This document shows, piece by piece, positions 36,556 through 47,149 of a stretch of DNA of 64,000 nucleotides. Positions within the stretch are counted from its first letter, which is position 1; the number at the start of each line of letters is the position of its first letter. A model generated the notes under the pieces. That model was not told the DNA's origin and ran no database searches. It saw only the letters and a list, made by a program, of their open reading frames with translations. The stretch covers positions 13,046,788 through 13,110,787 of the forward strand of contig CM022673.1 in NCBI GenBank assembly GCA_012295275.1. The letters are read 5' to 3'. The DNA comes from Chrysomallon squamiferum. Taxonomy: Eukaryota > Mollusca > Gastropoda > Neomphalida > Peltospiridae. Position numbers and translations under genes: made by a program.

Positions 36556-36893
36556 TAAAATGAAAAAGTAAGGGACAGTGAAAGAGATAGAGAGAAAAAA
36601 AAAGAAAGAGGGATAGAAGGAGAAAGAAGGAGAATGAGAGAAGGAAATAGAAAAGGTAAAGGGAGAGATAAAGAGAGAAAGAGAGGGGTGGAGAGACAGA
36701 GAAAGAAAACAGAACAAAAGGTTACAGAAACCAGAGAAAAGAGAAACAGAACAAAAAGGAGATACAGAGAAGGACAGAGACAGAGAGAAACAGAAAGAGA
36801 AAATGAGTGACAGAAAGACAAACAGAAACAGAAGAAGATGCATGGAGAAACAAAGAAAAAGAAAAGAGAACAAGAGAGAAAGAGAGACAACAA
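36556..36893. repeat. Polypurine tract, about 340 bp
   Basis: The plus strand is almost all A and G (GAGAGAAAGAGAGGGG and similar), with sparse C and T. It is not a simple microsatellite. In an ephrin transcript read from the minus strand it would be a long C/U-rich segment. Serine/leucine/phenylalanine frames on the minus strand are translations of this bias. Confidence 0.88.
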
Positions 36894-36929
36894 TGAGATA
36901 TAATTTTTAAAAATAATAATGATAGTCAT

Positions 36930-37200
36930 TTATAAAATATGGCCGATTACTCTACAATGAAAATTACTTCTGCATCGTGTTTCCGCCATTGTTCTGGTTT
37001 TTCCCAGAGCAAACTGTGACCTGATGAAGTCGTGGAGGCCCCTGTGGGAACTGGCAGGAGGGAGCCCAGTACAATGTGAACCCGAGTCAAAGGAATTCAG
37101 CAGAAAGGTGTGTCACTGTACACCATCATTCATCAGATGTCCACATAAAGGTGAAATCAATTGGGGTGGGGGAGGTCATCCGATATCGAGATTAAAAATA
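36930..37200. promoter_or_regulatory. Candidate conserved non-coding element
   Basis: Compact GC-richer island with GTTTCCGCCATTGTTCTGG (SOX-like and YY1-like cores), CCCCTGTGGGAACTGGC and GGGGTGGGGGAGG. The plus-strand frame 37024-37215 begins at a good ATG but lacks any recognisable motif. Confidence 0.3.
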
Positions 37201-38875
37201 AATAATTTATTTTAGATGTGTAATAAATGTCTATTACACACACACACACACACATCTATGTTAGGGTGTGGTGAATAAATCCACTGATGAAGTGCTTTGT
37301 TTGTAAACTTATCAATCTAGTATCAGTTCCCAATACAACCCCTCCAGGTTATTTTTCCCATTCCTATGAAGGCTCCTAACAACACAAAAGTGTATTGAGA
37401 TCTCTCTGTTATACAAAAAAAAATTTAATCTTTCAAAAATGAAAGATCAGAATAATTAGAAAATAACCAATGTTACAAACTTTAATATCTTTTCTTCATT
37501 TTCTTTTTACATTTTAATTTAATTTTTAAAACAAAATCCATTATAAATGCTGCTATTTAAAAAAAAAAAAAAATTTTAAGAGAACATTAACTGTAAAATG
37601 TCACTTTAGATGTTTTTGTTGCAGTTTTCTCTGACTAACATGGCAATAATTACAGTGAAATTCTAAACAAATCCAGTTATTTACTGGTGTAGAAACAATC
37701 AATCAATTTTCATTTGTAAGAAAAAACAATCGCTGATAAAATCAAAAGATTTTTGTTAAATAAACACATCTTTCTTATTTCTGGCAAAGACTTGTTTATT
37801 AGTTCTGTCAAGTTTTTTAAAAAAAAGATGTTACAGAATGGTTTATTGTAATTGCTAGATGAAACTATGACCAAAATAAATAAATAAATCAATTTACATT
37901 AAATATCATTTGTTTTATAATCATTTTTTCTTCTTCTCCCAAAATAGATAATTTTAAATTTGGAATTAAAATGAAAGTTTAATCATGTTTCTTAATTGAC
38001 ATTTTTTTTCCTTTTTAAATTTTGTTCACTTTTTTTTACGTTAATTAAATTTAAATATTATATAAGGCTGAAAAAGTTGTTTTTTTCCACTTACTGAAAA
38101 ATATAACTTTAAAAAAAATGTATCTTAATTTTTGCTTCCATATACAAATGTGTTTATGTATGTATGTATGTATGAATGTGTGTTCATTTTCATGTGTGTT
38201 TAAGTGTGTGTGTTTGTGTGATAAGTATGTGTATGGTTGTATGTGTATCTAAAGACAAAAACACACCAAAAAAAAAAATTCATTCAACCGATGTTTTTCT
38301 TTTTAAATTACAAGAAGAGATAATTAAATTTTCTATCAGAAAACAATTTTCAGTTTTGTGGAGTCTTGAACAAAACCATCACGAAACAAAATGAATTCTT
38401 TTTCTCTCCCTGTACCAGCAGTGCCTTGCTGACAGCAGCATCGTGGACACACCATGTACAACAGCAGCACGCAAACTGCTACGAAACCAGCCATTGATTT
38501 TTCACCTCGTGTTTTCTCTGCAATCACAATTCAATTCCAGAATTCTTCTTCTTTTTTTTTTTTCCTTTCTGAATCACTTCCTTCACATTGCGCACTGTTT
38601 GACACCAGGTGAAACAAGTCAATTCAGAAACAAATATTAATTTCTTTTTATACGAATCCATCATTTCCAGATCACCAGTTGAGAGCTTTATAACATTTTT
38701 TGTTTCTTTTTTTTTTTTTTTTTTTTTTTTGTTTACAAGTACTCTGTATGCAATATGGCTCTCAAAGGTTATGGTTAGTGCTGCCTTGTCTAAAAGACAT
38801 CTTTCTGCTAATTAAAATTTTAATCTATTAATTTATCAGTTAATGTACAGTGGTATGTAACTAAAATAAGCTTAC
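37201..38875. other. Non-coding stretch, no gene
   Basis: Short (CA)n at 37237-37252, AT-rich DNA, (TATG)n at 38154-38176 and a T run at 38708-38731. 38380-38620 is a modest island rich in CAGCAG/GCAGCA. No coding frame is supported. Confidence 0.55.
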
Positions 38876-38879
38876 AGTG

Positions 38880-39060
38880 TAGTTCCAGTAGGTTTCTATG
38901 CAACCAAAGAACTGTGGTATGTGTTGCCATGCATAAAAGATCCCTTGCTGCTAACAGTTCTGAGGTTAAAGTGTAGCAGTAGCAGGTTTCTTCTTATAAA
39001 GTCATTATGCATTATACATTATGCATAAAAAAAACCTACTCTAGAGTGTTGTTAAACATA
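38880..39060 (+). mobile_element. Molluscan tRNA-derived SINE, 3' part (diverged)
   Basis: The segment reads GTTCCAG...ACCAAAG, then CTGTGGTATGTG, then GCATAAAAGATCCCTTGCTG, then GTAGCAGGTTTC, and ends CTCTAGAGTGTTGTTAAAC. These blocks, in this order, match my memory of a SINE family common in bivalves and gastropods (of the kind described as MetaSINE-like), which ends CTCTAGTGGTGTCGTTAAAC. The copy lacks the tRNA-like head and about 15 bp of the core (the CTGTCTGTGGGATG part). A repeated ATGCATTATACATTATGCAT palindrome sits inside the tail. Confidence 0.75.
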
Positions 39061-39399
39061 CATTCATTATCTCAACTATTACATAACATTAAATGACTGA
39101 CAGATGACAAAGATGGTTTGCTTACTCAGTTTTATTGCCCATGGCAATATACCTGAACAGCTTCAATATATCAGATATGTCCAACATATAAAACTGCAGT
39201 AATATATACAAATACATTTAATATATATATGTATATAACATTCTACTTTTTTTATTTTTCACATATTTGAAGTTACTAAATGTTTTAAGGTTGAATTTCT
39301 TTCTTTCTTTTGAGAACTTATATGTATATATTAGAGATTATGTACCCATGGATTGTTTTTTGTGTAGGTATGTGTCTTCATGCATGTATGTACTTGGCA

Positions 39400-39436
39400 T
39401 GTATGTATGTATGTATGTATGTATGTATGTATGTAT
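39400..39436. repeat. (GTAT)n microsatellite
   Basis: About nine uninterrupted tetranucleotide units. Confidence 0.93.
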
Positions 39437-39529
39437 CTGATTATGTACATCTAGACAGACATTCTACCTGTTCTCCACATGCCTGCAGAAAAACGACGAG
39501 ACGAAATTAAATTAAACAGATTTGAGATA

Positions 39530-39800
39530 ACTGCCGACAAGATTACAAATGTGTTGACTTACTGTCCACTCAGACAAGCTGGTCAAACAATAAACTGGAC
39601 TTTCTGGCCTTGCAAATGACCACTGGAGATTTACAACTCCAGCTTAACACAAATACGATTACCATTGTCGTCTCCAGGGTCTGCAAATGGCCACAGGTGA
39701 ATCGACAATCCTTTCCTCCCCACCCTGATTAACCTGTACAGACTGACCATTGTCCAGCCCAGTCAAGTGTGTCTGCACTGCACACTCCATTTGACTGAAC
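39530..39800. promoter_or_regulatory. Candidate conserved non-coding element
   Basis: Balanced island with repeated SOX-like ACCATTGTC cores (39661, 39747), two GCAAATG(A/G)CCAC steps (39613, 39682) and AAACAATAAAC. No open frame of note in the first half; a 63-codon minus-strand frame at 39729-39920 is unsupported. Confidence 0.3.
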
Positions 39801-39899
39801 AAAAGTCAACAAAGAGTGGATGAGATATAATGAATGCAAATGGAAAGGTAAAAAAGGAAAAAAAAATCTTAATGACACCCCAGGATAGCTGTCGCGGTC

Positions 39900-40375
39900 T
39901 GGTGAACAGACAAAACACAAAGGCAGTTATTTTTATTGCTTTTTAAAACATTCTTATTTTATTTTCATGTCAGGATAAATCCTTGTTTTCAAGCCCGTCT
40001 TCGTGAAAAGGGAAATTTCCATTCAGGTTTTCAATAAACTTTTAAAATGCTGTCCAACAATTTGATCATTCCTGATGATGAAATTTCAATAATCAAATTT
40101 CAAATAATCCAACAAAAATGAGTTTAAGAACCAACATTTACTTCAGGAGCAACATGTGGATTGGGAAATGAGAAGACATTTTAGGGTAGAATACAGTAAA
40201 ATGCACTTAAGTTGGACCTTAATAATATATATTCATGCTTGAACTGATTTGTGTTCAAGCCATATATAAATAAACACAAATATAAATGATGAAATGTGTA
40301 TACAAAATACATACATACAGATACAGAAACACACATGCATACACACACACACTACCATACTCAAACTACAAACAA
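39900..40375. other. Unique non-coding stretch, nothing assigned
   Basis: AT-rich with a short imperfect CA run at 40318-40352. Confidence 0.5.
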
Positions 40376-40377
40376 TG

Positions 40378-40404
40378 TCTCTCTCTCTCTCTCTCTCTCT
40401 CTCT
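40378..40404. repeat. (CT)n microsatellite
   Basis: About thirteen CT units immediately before a SINE-like tail. The related SINE carries CCTCTCT at the same place, so the run may have expanded from it. Confidence 0.9.
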
Positions 40405-40485
40405 TCCCCTCTTTATCTCTGTCTAAATGCCATATGACATAAATGTACTAAACTGAACTGTACGAGTGGTTTAAATAAAAGATTG
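40405..40485 (+). mobile_element. Possible SINE 3' tail fragment (diverged)
   Basis: TCTAAATGCCATATGACATAAAT, then TGTACGAGTGGTTTAAATAAAAGATT, resembles the tail TCTGACGCCATATAACCGTAAAT...TGAGTGCGTCGTTAAATAAAA that I recall from a gastropod subfamily of the same SINE. Only the tail is present, so this is tentative. Confidence 0.38.
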
Positions 40486-40663
40486 ATATATATCAGTATT
40501 CAGCACACCACACCCAAACCTCTGAGCATAAACTGTGCAAAGATAAATTATACAAACTGATTTTTATCTTTAATGTGTTATTGTTGGCAGACACATTTCA
40601 TAACTTGTCTTTGGTTTATGGCCTTAATTTGTTTCAAGTGTAGTGCTTTATCTTGAACAGATA

Positions 40664-40896
40664 AAATAAATAAATAAAATAAAATAAAATAAAATAAAAT
40701 AAAATAAAATAAAATAAATAAAATAAATAAATTATAAAATAAATAAATTATAAAATAAAATAAAATAAATAAAAATTACAACATAATTAAAAAATAAATA
40801 AATAAAAACATAAGTAAACATATAAGTAAAATATTAGTTTTAAAAAAAACATTTAAATAAACAAAAACAATATATAAATGACACATCATAAGAAAA

Positions 40897-40927
<31 letters not shown>

Positions 40928-40990
40928 GCACACAAAGAAAGAAATGAACAAATTAAGAAATATAATAAAAACAAATAAACATGTCAGAGT
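40664..40990. repeat. (AAAAT)n / (AAAT)n microsatellite complex
   Basis: Pentanucleotide AAAAT units (40676-40716) grade into AAAT and irregular A-rich DNA, with a second clean (AAAT)n block at 40895-40927. Confidence 0.9.
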
Positions 40991-41187
40991 TTTAAGTCCA
41001 ACATAATCTAAACTAAGCTAATGACCTGAAGATAGCCAGTGGTCAGCCAGTGTCACTTTCAGCTGAGATGTCATCCAGATAATCCTCTTAATGCTAATTA
41101 TATCACACACATAATTAACACTTGTCACATTCACGAAATCTACTCAGACTTAGTCTTGTATTACAAAACACCATCTTTTATTACATG

Positions 41188-41340
41188 GATAACAATGGAT
41201 TGTCTTAACTTCTCGGATAACAATGGTCTTGTTATTCACATAACAATGGATTTATTACTGGTACAACAATGGGTCTATTTCTTGTATAACTCATTGACTT
41301 CTTGCTTTGGATTTCAATGGGTTGATTTCTTACTTTCAAA
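41188..41340 (+). repeat. Short tandem repeat carrying phased AACAATGG motifs
   Basis: AACAATGG occurs at 41191, 41219, 41242 and 41265 (spacings 28, 23, 23), followed by decayed units (AACTCATTG, TTCAATGGG). AACAATGG matches the HMG-box (SOX) binding consensus. A 113-codon open frame across it follows from the repeat. Confidence 0.75.
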
Positions 41341-41399
41341 GATTTACTATGACATGAACATATCCACTGCTGCCTCATAATCTTGGCATCTAGGCAATA

Positions 41400-42635
41400 A
41401 ACTATATGAGAAATAATAGATACATTTTTTACAGTAAAAGCTTTATTATATGATCTGGAATCAGTGATTTTGCTTTATGAATTAACAGCCAAAACAGATA
41501 TACTTCCACAACAAGAATTTACTATATAATCGTCATTTTGCTATAAAACACTATTATAAATCCAATTACAAATAAGTATCAGTACCATAACAAATAGGCT
41601 TTAACCATGACAATTATAGGCCCATGACATGCATGTCTTAACCATAGTGAAGAATAACCTCTGTTTTGTATTTACTAAAATTAAAATCAATGTTTTTATT
41701 TTATTTTCCATCTTTTCTGTTTTAGACTGATACCCAACGCTTCTGACCAGGGAAGTTTTGCCTGAACCATAAGCAAATAACTATGTTAACAATTTAACCT
41801 TGACCTTGTTACTGTTGATATTGGATTAATGGATTGGGCTTATTATACAGTATTTTTTTAAAACCTAGCAATATGTCAGATTAATGGCAGTTTTCAAAAT
41901 GGACGTTATTGCTTCTAGATGGTATTTTCTGGTTTTTATGGCCCACTGTGAGATAAAATATTGTTTTATGACAGCCAGTATGATAACAGAATAACCCACT
42001 CAGGATGCCACAATATTCTCTTCGAGAGCGGCAACAAAATTTTAGTGTTTTTATATCGATGGTGTTTAATACGTTTTATTACCTATCTGGTAGATATATG
42101 ATATTACTTGTCTGGTGAATAGATCATTACTGTCACCTCTGACATCACCCACTTAGTAAGAATGCCAGCAAAGAATTCTGATTATTTATTTACTAAAAAT
42201 TAGTGTCAAAATGTATAGTCAGTTAATTCTGTCTGTCTGTCTGTGTGTTTTTGAGTCTATGTAAATATGCTGTCTATTCTGTGTATATTTACTTACATAC
42301 TAACAAAAATAAACCAAAACCAGAAAAAGATATAGAAAATCTGACATATTTAAATCAATTCCTTTTTTTTTTTTTTTAAAACCAGAAAAAAAAAAAAAAA
42401 AAAACAGACCTAATCATATTCTTCTTTATTTAAAAAAAGGAAAATTAAAAAAAAAAAAAAAAAAAAGAAATTAATAATGCTTTTCCTTATTAAAAAAATA
42501 TTTCTAAACATAAAAAAATTAAAGATACCCTTGTGTATATCCAAAAAAAAAAAACAATTACTAAAAATATTCTTTAAAATAAAAAATTAAAATCCTCTTC
42601 CAGATTTAAAAACAATACCAACATTATTCATAAAT
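41400..42635. other. Non-coding stretch, no gene
   Basis: Unique AT-rich DNA. 42361-42600 is dominated by T and A runs, including A runs at about 42386-42403 and 42447-42466. Confidence 0.55.
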
Positions 42636-42639
42636 TCTC

Positions 42640-43105
42640 CCCTGTCCCTAAATATGACGGGAATCAAAAACTCTTCGACGTTTCATCCGATGAGCTCGGA
42701 ATCCCACAAGTAATTTGGGTCTTTGATATTTGACAAGTTATTCATTTATCAGGACAGCATCGGCCCTTAGATTTCCCTGGCTACAATTCAAATCACTTTC
42801 TTGTTTAACAACATTCTGAACTTCATGCCTAAAGAGAAAGAATATTGATCATCATAATCGTAATCATGGCAATTCCTGTTTGTCCAATAAACCGTAGATG
42901 AAAAGATCTGACGATAAGAAGCGAACAGGAAAAAAAAATTGCCTGTTGGTTCACGGTTCACGTTCGGGTGATAATTTCTACTTGATCATATCGCACTGTG
43001 TTTGGATATGCCGCAGAAATAATATGTTTTCTCCTCTGTGCACAGCCTCAGTGCTGTTGGATGGTTTTGTTCTTTGGTTTTTAACACAAAGATCGTACAC
43101 AAGAT
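42640..43105. promoter_or_regulatory. Candidate conserved non-coding element
   Basis: Balanced CpG-retaining island with ATCATCATAATCGTAATCATGG (42849), GTCCAATAAACCG (42884) and a tandem GGTTCACGGTTCACGTTCGGG (42948). The plus-strand frame 42898-43107 has no family resemblance. An enhancer role is inference. Confidence 0.3.
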
Positions 43106-43106
43106 A

Positions 43107-43325
43107 AATGGTTTCTATCTGCTGGTAAAATTGCAATATGTGGTATAAACAAATGGTCCCTGAAGATGAAATGTAATGTGTGTGTAAACAGGTGGTTTGA
43201 ACAGAGAAATGTACCGTACCTGGTATAAACAGGATAAAAATTCAATATGCTTTATAAGGTGGCCTCTATAAATAAAATTAAGAATGTGGCATTAAACAAG
43301 TGGTCTCTGTAGACAGGTTATAATG
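43107..43325. repeat. Decayed minisatellite, unit about 40 bp
   Basis: Blocks TGTGGTATAAACA(A/G)(A/G)TGGTC(C/T)CTG(A/T)AGA recur near 43139, 43180, 43219, 43250 and 43285 with substitutions. Confidence 0.65.
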
Positions 43326-44200
43326 AATTACAGTCGACTGTTATCAGTTTAACCATTCAAGTCTTTAATTTACTGACTTTATCTGGAAATGATTGCACAG
43401 GTTACAAGATAAATGTTGATAACCTGGTTTATGAGGTCACTTCGTATTGTAGTGCCCAGAGATATCTGCCAATCTACATTTGTTATTAATGAATTCATCT
43501 AAGCATACAAACCAATACACACCCTCTTCCTAAATAAACTTTTGTCATTTTATTTTACTTGTGTTCCAGGCTTGGATGGACACTTTGATTTTATAATATT
43601 TTTGGGACATACAAGTATGCTATTACCTATACTCACACATATACACAAAAACACACACATACATGTACAAATATACTGAGATACAAACACACTACTTCCA
43701 ATACAAACAACATTAATTCGGTAACGAGCTAAAATAAGCTGGTGATAACAAAAAGACAAGCAGTATTTTCCATGCTTCCACAACACAACACAACAGCAGC
43801 AGCACTTTGACAGCGTATTGATCAGGGGAAGTCCCAAGTGTGTTTGACAAAGTGATGACACCAATGGAGAGAATTATGATGAAGCACCTGTCTGGTACTC
43901 TGACAATTCTTCAATCTCACATACTCTCTGCTGTATAGCCAAGAGCTCGCAGCAAATTTAAATATTATGCATTGAAGATAGTAAAGATAACATCGGCCCA
44001 TGTTTAGAGATAAGAAAGATTCCGTTGACATCATTAAGGGTGAGATGCATGATGTAACCTGAGACTGCATCTTTTGTTTTACCCTTTATGATGTCTGTAA
44101 TACCAAAAGATGATACAGGACATGGTAAATATTAAAACAATAATGTAGTTATTTCATGATATTTAGTTTAGAATAAAATGGAAATTATTTAATTAGAATA
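43326..44200. other. Unique non-coding stretch, nothing assigned
   Basis: Short imperfect CA run at 43634-43675. Minus-strand frames at 43550-43864 and 43822-44070 are moderately complex but carry no motif, and no splice-site pairs were found for them. Confidence 0.4.
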
Positions 44201-44204
44201 AAAG

Positions 44205-44378
44205 ACCTGTGGTGTGATGGAGAATGTAGAAAAGAAAACAGGAAGAAAATAGAAAGAATACAATGATGCAGATAGGAAGAAAGAACCAAAGATAAAAATG
44301 TTAAGAAAGAAAAGAAGAGCCAAAAATGAAAGAAAGATAGGAGAGAAAGAAGGAAAGGAAAAACAGAGAGAAAGTAAA
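44205..44378. repeat. Polypurine tract, about 170 bp
   Basis: Irregular GAAAGAAGG-type DNA on the plus strand, similar in texture to the tract at 36556 but shorter. Confidence 0.8.
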
Positions 44379-44429
44379 ACATGGGATTTATGCTGACAGA
44401 CAATCATTAAACTTTCCTCATTTTATTTC

Positions 44430-44825
44430 TTTACTTACACAGATCAGTCAAGATTAAATCACACGATGACAAGGTTATATTTAAAAAACAGTCATATTCA
44501 ACAGCACTGTGCACAGTTGTGACACAGACCGATCACTTTAAATACCAACCAGCAAAGCAAACAGAGTAAGAAAAACAGTTTAACACCGTGGTCGCAGAGT
44601 CCATTGGCACATTCCATACACCGCGCATACTGGCTTAATCCACCTCTCCCAGCGACCAACAAACCGTGTTGGTTTTTCTCAAACCAATTTTCGTCTTCTC
44701 AGTCCTCAGATACAAAAGATTTTAGCATCGATGTTAGGGAAGAGTTTAAACATAATCCACAGCGCTTAATCCAGGCAAATATTTGATGTTGCCATCATGG
44801 GAACTTTGGAAAATGTAGCGCAGAT
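44430..44825. other. Higher-complexity island (candidate regulatory element)
   Basis: Balanced, with CACCGTGGTCGCAGAG (44585), CACCGCGCATACTGG and AGCATCGATGTTAGGG. A 60-codon plus-strand frame (44604-44786) lacks motifs. Confidence 0.27.
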
Positions 44826-45300
44826 TCTCTGAACAAATTTAACTCCAGAGTTGAAATGTTTAGCTCTGAGTTGTCTTTTTTTGCTGCTTTTTTTTGTTTT
44901 TCATTCTTTCTCTAAAGAGTACAGAATTACTATTTAAATTTGTCCTTCTCTTTTACTGGATATGAATTGGAAATTTGTATCAATGCTGAAGAAATAATTG
45001 TTTGTTTTATTAAAACAATTATAGAAATTCATTAAACCTATTCTGACACTTAACTTGTTCAAGTTTTATGTTTTTTGGAATTCATCAAAATGTGATTTCT
45101 CAAAACTATTAAATAAAAATTGCGAAGCAGGGAAATGTAAAAGTTTAAAAATAAACTGCTAATCTTTTTCACACTTTTCTTTTAGGAGGAAAAAAAAAAA
45201 AAAAAAGTTTTTTTTTATTGACAAAGTTCCTAGATGTAATAAACTGAAAAATGTATAGAGAATGAACAAGTTTTTAAAAGCTAGAAAAAAGTTTAGCGAA
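44826..45300. other. AT-rich non-coding stretch, no gene
   Basis: T-rich and A-rich unique DNA with an A run at 45188-45206. Confidence 0.6.
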
Positions 45301-45479
45301 ATGTGACAAATATATCAACAACAAAAAGTAACATTTTCCAAAGATTGCACCATAAATATTCTAACCCACACCAGAACACCACTGACATTTTCAGCAGAGG
45401 GGAAAAAACAACAACAACGTTTTAACACTCTCAAACAGCAAGTGAAAGCCGAACTGATTGAATGTATGAAATATGTGTT

Positions 45480-46080
45480 CCACAGTCGCTGGTACATCAA
45501 TGCAACAAGCACCGCACTTCACTGGTGGGCACAGAGATCAAGGCAAAGAGCCGCAAAAGGCGCAAAAGACACCAAAATGTAATTAACGAGAAATGAGAAG
45601 TTTTTAACCTCCCTCTTTTATAAAGCGATGCATATCTTAGCAGCAAGACCTCGCATCTAACGAGCTGATGAAAACCATGGGACAGGTTGAAAATCAATTC
45701 CCGGAAAAACTCTTACGAAATCTGAACCTCGAATGTTGGGAATCTAGACACTTGGAATATGCCAGGAAGCCATGACAACAAAAGCGGTTTTTGGTTTTCG
45801 ACTTAAACGGTTTGGCAGACGGGGAATTCCTCGTTTGGTTATTTTACTCACGTGTTGCATAACAAAGAGAAATGAATTACAAGATCTTGCAGCGATAAAA
45901 GGTTTAGAGGAAGCCAAACCTCATCATCGTTCTGTTCAAAAGATAAAAACGTTGGAACAAATTACGAGTCACCAGACTGAAGAATTCAGACCCCCAGTTC
46001 TGGCGTTTCAAAGACAAGATGTCACAAACAGATTCCAAGTGAACAGGCAGATCTGCATATCAAGATCGGATGTTTAACGA
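45480..46080. promoter_or_regulatory. Candidate conserved non-coding element or cryptic exon region
   Basis: The longest balanced island in the left 54 kb. It holds CAAAGAGCCGCAAAAGGCGC (45544), TGTAATTAACGAG (homeodomain core, 45580) and TCACTCACGTGTTGC-type E-box DNA (CACGTG at 45850). Its right half is open on the plus strand for 101 codons (described separately). Either a regulatory element or an unrecognised small gene; the former is favoured. Confidence 0.3.
45772..46077 (+). CDS. Possible small ORF, 101 codons, unknown
   Basis: Begins ATGACAACAAAAGCG after GCC (an acceptable start context) and ends TAA. The product is basic, with FRLKRFGRRGIPR near residues 9-21, a short hydrophobic VILLTCC segment, then a polar helical-looking C-terminal half. 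Unlike most frames here it is not a by-product of a repeat. It has no motif I recognise and no splice or polyadenylation context I can confirm. It lies antisense within the presumed ephrin intron and is probably a chance frame. Confidence 0.13.
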   Translation: MTTKAVFGFRLKRFGRRGIPRLVILLTCCITKRNELQDLAAIKGLEEAKPHHRSVQKIKTLEQITSHQTEEFRPPVLAFQRQDVTNRFQVNRQICISRSDV

Positions 46081-46084
46081 AAAT

Positions 46085-46845
46085 TAAAAATTTTCAAATA
46101 ACCAGAAAAGTTTTGAATATCTTGATTTTTAGGTTATTTTAAAAAAATGAAATGATATGAATAGTTTCGTACCAAATACACACAAGTATTTTTATTCACT
46201 GTTGTAATTTTAAAATGAAACTGTATTTTTCACTATTTAAAAAAAATATATATCTGTATTATTAAATCATATGTAATTAAAATAGTATTTATCTGTATTT
46301 CTTTTAGCTAAAATATATTTGATTACACTGAAGGATTTTAGAAAAAATAGGACTTTTCTATTTTTTTTCATAATTTAACTGGGACAATAGATGTTGATTT
46401 CTAGTTAATATTTAAATTTAACATTGCTGTTCAAAACAATCCATTCATCTGACTGATTTTTTTATTCTTTGAAAGAATCAGAATAAATTTAAAATGTCAT
46501 CTTTTGATAAATAGGGTTTTAATTTTAGTTTAATTTACTTTGTGTAGGCTGATAAACCTTCTTTATATACAGACAAGTGTAAGTATATTTTATAATCATA
46601 ATACATGAAAAGTGTAAAATGAAAAAGATAAAAAAACAATTATAAGAAAAATATGAATAAAGTAAAGTAAAATAGGTAATGTAATTTAATGTATAAGGTA
46701 TAATATGTGATTCATTAAAATGAAAATATAATAAATATATATAAACTTTTAAAGAGTGAAAAATATTTCCTTTTCTTGAAAGGTTATTAAAACAAATAAT
46801 CAGGATTATTTTACTATCTGATTTGTTTTACAGATCAAAAGCTGA
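46085..46845. other. AT-rich non-coding stretch, no gene
   Basis: Unique AT-rich DNA without notable repeats or frames. Confidence 0.6.
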
Positions 46846-46848
46846 AAT

Positions 46849-47017
46849 ACATTTAGATTAATTTCAACATTTAGAATAATTTATACATTTAGATTAATTT
46901 ATTCATTTAGATTAATTTATACATTTAGAATAATTTCAACATTTAGATTAATTTCAACATTTAGAATAATTTATACATTTAGATTAATTTCAACATTTAG
47001 AATAATTTACACATTTA
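46849..47017. repeat. 18-bp tandem array, about 9 copies
   Basis: Unit ACATTTAGATTAATTTCA, with alternating GATTAA/GAATAA and TTTCA/TTTAT variants. The variants partly alternate, suggesting a 36-bp higher-order unit. Confidence 0.92.
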
Positions 47018-47106
47018 ACCTGGTCAATTTAACCTGCATTCCAGTATACTGGCTATTATTCAGAACATTATATCATTTAAAAGTTGATGAAATGTATTAA
47101 TAATTT

Positions 47107-47145
47107 TCTCTCTCTCTCTCTGTCTGTCTCTCTCTCTCTCTCTCT
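47107..47145. repeat. (TC)n microsatellite
   Basis: TC run with a TGTCTG interruption. Confidence 0.9.
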
Positions 47146-47149
47146 GATT

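Noticed and set aside
36526-36929. Overlapping 115-124 codon serine/phenylalanine-rich minus-strand frames
   Set aside because: They are translations of the polypurine tract on its pyrimidine strand.
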